Shown here piece after piece: positions 61,043 to 64,000 of a stretch of DNA of 64,000 nt. The stretch spans positions 1 to 64,000 of the forward strand of contig CAINFC010000122.1 of the NCBI GenBank assembly GCA_903847975.1, given 5' to 3'. Below the pieces are notes generated by a model. It ran no database searches. It was not told where the DNA came from and saw only the letters and a list, made by a program, of their open reading frames with translations. The position numbers were made by a program, and so were the translations under genes. This stretch comes from an uncultured Acidobacteriota bacterium. GTDB lineage: Bacteria; Acidobacteriota; UBA6911; CAINFC01. Each line of letters starts with the position of its first letter. The first letter of the stretch is position 1.

Positions 61043-61195
61043 TCCGAACCCGCTTCTCTGTCCTTTCCGGGAGTCAGCGCGGCGTCCTGCTGCCGGGCTT
61101 CCGGTTGGCTTCTTCCGGTCTGACCCGGATTTCTGCGAAGGTATTATTTCCGAGGAGGCGGTCATAATTCCATCTCCTTGCGACAAGCCCTTCGG
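61043..61195. other. Gene-free stretch after rpsT
   Basis: Part of the 318-base convergent region between rpsT and the HD-GYP gene. No gene or tRNA seen here. The polypyrimidine hairpin and a partial repeat unit fill the rest. Confidence 0.4.
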
Positions 61196-61269
61196 CCCTT
61201 CTTCCCGCTCTTCCTTTCTTCCTGTAAGCCCAATCTTTGAGGAAGAAAAGAAGATCAGGAAGGAAGGTG
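61196..61269. repeat. Polypyrimidine/polypurine inverted repeat B
   Basis: A pyrimidine-rich left arm (61196-61225, TTCTTCCCGCTCTTCCTTTC) and a purine-rich right arm (61239-61269) can form a long imperfect hairpin. The left arm closely matches the complement of the right arm of the 45.8 kb element, with one gap. Like that copy it lies between convergent genes. Confidence 0.7.
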
Positions 61270-61332
61270 AAAAGTTCGAGAAACACCCGAAAACAAACTG
61301 ACAAGCGATAACCGCTTGCGAGAATTTCTTTC

Positions 61333-61381
61333 CTGTGCCCCGATAGGGACCTGCCCCGTGCTACAGGCAATCATTGCCGGG
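61333..61381 (-). repeat. Partial three-palindrome repeat, unit 4
   Basis: A truncated copy containing CCCGATAGGGAC, then CTGCCCCGTGC and GGCAATCATTGCCGGG, in the same order as unit 1. It overlaps the last codons of the HD-GYP gene, so the final residues of that protein are repeat-encoded. Confidence 0.75.
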
Positions 61382-62470
61382 ATTCGTGGCGGATTCCCTC
61401 AGGGCGATTTCGAGGAAAAGCTCCACCAAGCCGGGATCAAAGTGCGTACCGCACAGGGAGCGGATGTGTTGACAGACCTGGTCCACGGGCCAGCGGGCAC
61501 GATACGGCCGATCGGAGCGAAGGGCATCCCAGACGTCCACGAGGGAAAAAATGCGCGCTGCCAGAGGGATCTGTTCCCCGCATAATCCCTGCGGGTAGCC
61601 GGTTCCATCCCATTTTTCATGATGGCAATAAGGAATGCTCAGCGCGGGGTGCAAATAGGCAATCGGAGACAACCACTCGAGGGCATAGACCGGATGGCGG
61701 CGCATGACTCCCCATTCCTCTTCGGTCAGCGGCCCTGGTTTCAGAAGAATGCTGTCCGGAACTCCCAGCTTTCCGACATCGTGCAAGAGGGCTCCGCGGC
61801 GGATATGCTTCAGGTGCTCGCCGGCTGACTCCAAAGCCGTCGCGGCACGGGAGTTTCCACGGCCACTGTGCTGCGGAAGGCATGCGGTTATTTTGTCCGC
61901 CGATTTTTCATGCAAGTCCAGCGCCCGGGCAACGCTCACCGTCAAACGTGTCACTCTCTGGCTGTGCCCTTCGGTTTCCTTGTCGCGCAAGTCCAGGGCA
62001 TGCACCCAGCCTTCGATCGTGGCATCGTAAGTAGATTGCAACTGCAGATAGGCTTCCACCAGGCGCTGGTGCTTCTCCCGCAGTTTTCTGTAGCGGTTCA
62101 GCCGGGTGATGGTTCTCACCCGCGCCCGCAGCTCGGCACGGTCAAAGGGCTTGGTGATGAAGTCATCCGCGCCAGCCTCGATTCCCTGCATCCGGGATTC
62201 CCGATCATCCAGCGCGGTCACCAGGACCACCGGCACTTCCGCCAGCAGCGAGTCGGCGCGGAGACGACGGCAGACCTCATAGCCGTCCATGAAGGGCATC
62301 ATCACGTCCAGCAGGACCAGATCCGGAAAGAGCGTCGCTGCCTGCTGCAAAGCCTGCATTCCGTCGCTGGCGAATTCCAGCCGGTAGCCCTGTCCGGTCA
62401 ACAGCCCCTCCAGAGCCATGCGGCCCAAGGGCAAGTCATCCACGATGAGAACCAAACTGCCTTCGTCCAT
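61361..62470 (-). CDS. Response regulator with HD-GYP domain
   Basis: A 369-residue cytoplasmic regulator. The receiver (1-120) has phosphoacceptor Asp55 in LVLLDVMMP, with Lys107 in TKPF. The HD-GYP domain carries His230-Asp231 in GALLHDVGKLGVPDS and GYP at 291-293 in WDGTGYPQGL, so it should hydrolyse cyclic di-GMP. About 28 extra residues (roughly 187-216) lie before the usual HIRRGALLHD helix. The last residues (NPGNDCL) are encoded inside a repeat unit. It diverges from a PilZ gene. Confidence 0.92.
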   Translation of the reverse strand: MDEGSLVLIVDDLPLGRMALEGLLTGQGYRLEFASDGMQALQQAATLFPDLVLLDVMMPFMDGYEVCRRLRADSLLAEVPVVLVTALDDRESRMQGIEAGADDFITKPFDRAELRARVRTITRLNRYRKLREKHQRLVEAYLQLQSTYDATIEGWVHALDLRDKETEGHSQRVTRLTVSVARALDLHEKSADKITACLPQHSGRGNSRAATALESAGEHLKHIRRGALLHDVGKLGVPDSILLKPGPLTEEEWGVMRRHPVYALEWLSPIAYLHPALSIPYCHHEKWDGTGYPQGLCGEQIPLAARIFSLVDVWDALRSDRPYRARWPVDQVCQHIRSLCGTHFDPGLVELFLEIALRESATNPGNDCL

Positions 62471-62568
62471 GGAAGGATTTTAGCGAAACAGCCGCAGGTT
62501 TTCAAGAAACATCGAACGTGCCTTTCCGCTGGAAACCGCACTGCACAGGGAATCCGGCTGCAAAAAAG

Positions 62569-62598
62569 TTGACAGTACTATCCAACAGCATCTAGAAT
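62569..62598 (+). promoter_or_regulatory. Promoter of the PilZ gene
   Basis: TTGACA (62569-62574) and TAGAAT (62593-62598) are 18 bases apart, giving a short leader that contains the ribosome site AGGAGG at about 62607. Confidence 0.65.
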
Positions 62599-62618
62599 AA
62601 CCTCCAGGAGGGGGAGGG

Positions 62619-63323
62619 ATGCCGCATTCCGGGGGGAATGGCTTAGGATTCGTTATGGAAATTCGGGTTTTGCTGATCGTTCAGGACGAAAAATCCAGGG
62701 AGCTGTACCTGCAGGCAATCCAACAAGAAGGAATTCGTGTGTATGTCTCTCCGTCCTTCACCGATTTGAGCGAGGAGATCTGCAGCCAGACATTTCATGG
62801 CATTTTCCTGGATTTCGCCACTAAGATGAAAGCCCTTCGGCGGAATAAAGGCTACATATACGGTTTACTGGAGAAATTTCCCGTCTGTCAGCTGAAGATC
62901 ATCGAGGAAGAAACCGGCCGGGTAAAGTGCTTTTATCCCACCGGCGGCGACATTTCTCACCCGCTCGATTTTATCCAGAATGAGTGCTGCCGATTTATTC
63001 CTTCCCCCGTTCGCACCGAACCGCGCATGGCTGTCCACCTCAACGCTCTGATCTATGGCCATCCGGAGGATCAGAATCCGGAAAGGTCGGTCACCGTAAA
63101 CCTCAGTCGAAACGGCTGTTTCCTTTTTTCCTCGCAATATCGGGAAGTGGGTTCGGATGTCTGGGTTCGTTTTCGGGATTTTCCGGATGAAACGCCGATT
63201 CAGGGCCTGATCCGCAATCGGATCCCCTGGGGCGAATTCCGCCGTATTCCCGGAATCGGCGTGGAATTCCGGAAAATCCTGCCGTCCCAGACGCAATATC
63301 TGGAGAGCCTTCTGCAGCTTTAG
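62619..63323 (+). CDS. PilZ-domain protein
   Basis: A 234-residue protein. Residues 14-110 look like a receiver-type or flavodoxin-like domain without clear phosphorylation Asp. The C-terminal PilZ domain (about 130-230) has the RxxxR motif (Arg132, Arg136 in VRTEPR) and an NxSxxG motif (Asn161, Ser163, Gly166) in place of DxSxxG, both used to bind cyclic di-GMP. The ATG at 62619 has AGGAGGGGGAGGG upstream; an internal ATG at 62655 is an alternative. It lies divergent to the HD-GYP gene and next to a sensor gene. Confidence 0.85.
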   Translation: MPHSGGNGLGFVMEIRVLLIVQDEKSRELYLQAIQQEGIRVYVSPSFTDLSEEICSQTFHGIFLDFATKMKALRRNKGYIYGLLEKFPVCQLKIIEEETGRVKCFYPTGGDISHPLDFIQNECCRFIPSPVRTEPRMAVHLNALIYGHPEDQNPERSVTVNLSRNGCFLFSSQYREVGSDVWVRFRDFPDETPIQGLIRNRIPWGEFRRIPGIGVEFRKILPSQTQYLESLLQL

Positions 63324-63347
63324 CCTGACACCCGTCGTTCGATCCGC

Positions 63348-64000
63348 ATGAAGCAGAATCCGCGAAACTGGATTTTCAAAAATAAAAATAAAAATCAGTT
63401 CTTTCTTTTTCTGGCCGTTCTTGCCTTCGTCAGCTGTCTGCTGATCTGGGGGACCATGGCTCTCACGGATCGGGAAATGCGGGAGGAGATGTATCGGGGA
63501 GCCCTCCTGGTGGCCAAGGCTATGGACGTCGGGAAAATGGAACGGCTGCCCTTCGAGCCCTCCGATAAATATCTGCCGGAGTTCAAACAGATGGATCAGC
63601 TGATGCGAGATCTCAGCGGATCCCTGCACATCAGCTGGGCCCCGGCCAGCAACTACATCAGCATTTATTCCATGAAAAAAAGGGGCGGCGCGATTTTTTT
63701 TGGTCCGGAAAGCATTCTGGAAACGGATCATCGCGCCTCACCCCCCGGGACGCTGTATAAGGAACCTCCGCCGGAACTGGACGGCGTTTTCGAGCGCCGT
63801 CACACGGTGGTCATCGGCCCGTTCACCGATGAATACGGGACCTTTGTAAGCGCCTTCACGCCTCTGATCCATCCCCGCACCGGACAGCTGGTCGCGGTGA
63901 TCGGCATGGACGTCATGTCCGGCGACTGGACGCGTGCCGTTCTGGAAAAGGCAGCGATTCCCATCGGCCTGGTTCTGATCCTTTTCATTGTGATCGTTAC
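63348..64000 (+). CDS. Membrane sensor protein, N-terminal part (truncated by window end)
   Basis: The frame opens at ATG 63348 and runs open to the window end (at least 217 residues). It has a membrane helix near residues 19-38, a periplasmic sensor-like region and a second helix near residues 203-217. A segment IGPFTDEYGTFVSAFTPL resembles CACHE-like sensor domains of histidine kinases and diguanylate cyclases. The output domain is cut off. It lies 24 bases after the PilZ gene. Confidence 0.7.
   Translation, partial: MKQNPRNWIFKNKNKNQFFLFLAVLAFVSCLLIWGTMALTDREMREEMYRGALLVAKAMDVGKMERLPFEPSDKYLPEFKQMDQLMRDLSGSLHISWAPASNYISIYSMKKRGGAIFFGPESILETDHRASPPGTLYKEPPPELDGVFERRHTVVIGPFTDEYGTFVSAFTPLIHPRTGQLVAVIGMDVMSGDWTRAVLEKAAIPIGLVLILFIVIV

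Noticed and set aside
1-64000. CRISPR arrays, prophage and IS elements
   Set aside because: No array of regularly spaced direct repeats, integrase, transposase or phage structural gene was seen; the only repeats are short palindromic units.

Overview
The window is a chromosomal segment of a Gram-negative, high-GC bacterium (about 60 % G+C by eye). An Oar-like TonB-dependent receptor with a carboxypeptidase-regulatory N-terminus, GH106-like secreted hydrolases, a PknB-type kinase with RDD membrane domains, DUF1080, NIPSNAP and Tat-exported isomerase proteins, and a heptose kinase together suggest an Acidobacteriota-type organism (Aminicenantes-like lineages are an alternative). No 16S gene is present, so this is inference. 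There is no phage, insertion sequence or CRISPR array. The segment looks like ordinary chromosome rich in secreted catabolic and signalling genes.

Layout. 0-0.45 kb: two palindromic repeat units and a terminator. 0.45-8.2 kb (-): three tandem paralogous GH106-like hydrolases. 8.5-11.6 kb (+): a URO-D/MtaA-type methyltransferase-like protein and a B12-binding radical SAM enzyme. 11.7-13.0 kb (+): a small basic protein, an RRM protein and an ArsR regulator. 13.1-15.8 kb (-): a polytopic membrane protein and an OmpA-domain protein, separated by another repeat unit. 16.1-19.3 kb (+): a cyclic-di-GMP-I riboswitch followed by a secreted subtilase. 19.4-20.3 kb (+): a methyltransferase. 20.5-23.3 kb (-): SGNH hydrolase, DUF1080 and acyltransferase-like genes. 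23.8-24.3 kb (+): MntP. 24.4-28.6 kb (-): a kinase/pseudokinase protein. 28.8-34.2 kb: a TonB receptor diverging from an alkaline phosphatase. 34.3-36.2 kb (-): a double VOC protein and a phosphoglycolate-phosphatase-like HAD. 36.5-40.9 kb (+): an RND efflux pair with a clear terminator. 41.0 kb (-): tRNA-Ala(CGC). 41.2-42.5 kb (-): HU and an M50 protease. 42.7-45.7 kb (+): an exported protein, a NIPSNAP protein and a K+ channel. 45.9 kb (-): Fe-SOD. 46.7-49 kb: MFS transporter and ChbG-like deacetylase. 49.1-51.0 kb (+): galU overlapping a glucuronokinase-like GHMP kinase. 51-57.4 kb (-): hldA, a NhaD-like antiporter, and phoH-ddl-ydcH-psd-pssA. 57.7-60.5 kb (-): type 5 uracil-DNA glycosylase, class V aminotransferase and a Tat sugar isomerase-like protein. 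60.8 kb (+): rpsT. 61.4-64 kb: an HD-GYP response regulator diverging from a PilZ protein, then a sensor protein cut by the window end.

How the genes fit together. The GH106-like enzymes, the SGNH/DUF1080 cluster, the ChbG-like deacetylase and the Oar-like receptor point to use of plant or microbial polysaccharides. GalU plus the glucuronokinase-like kinase would turn salvaged sugar acid or sugar into a UDP-sugar. The pssA/psd, ddl and hldA genes serve envelope building. Cyclic-di-GMP appears three times: the riboswitch before the subtilase, the HD-GYP phosphodiesterase candidate and the PilZ protein.

The most unusual points are the riboswitch-controlled subtilase, the galU-glucuronokinase overlap, the kinase-RDD-pseudokinase-RDD protein, the three-hairpin repeat that runs into coding sequence, and a polypyrimidine/polypurine hairpin found at two convergent gene junctions.
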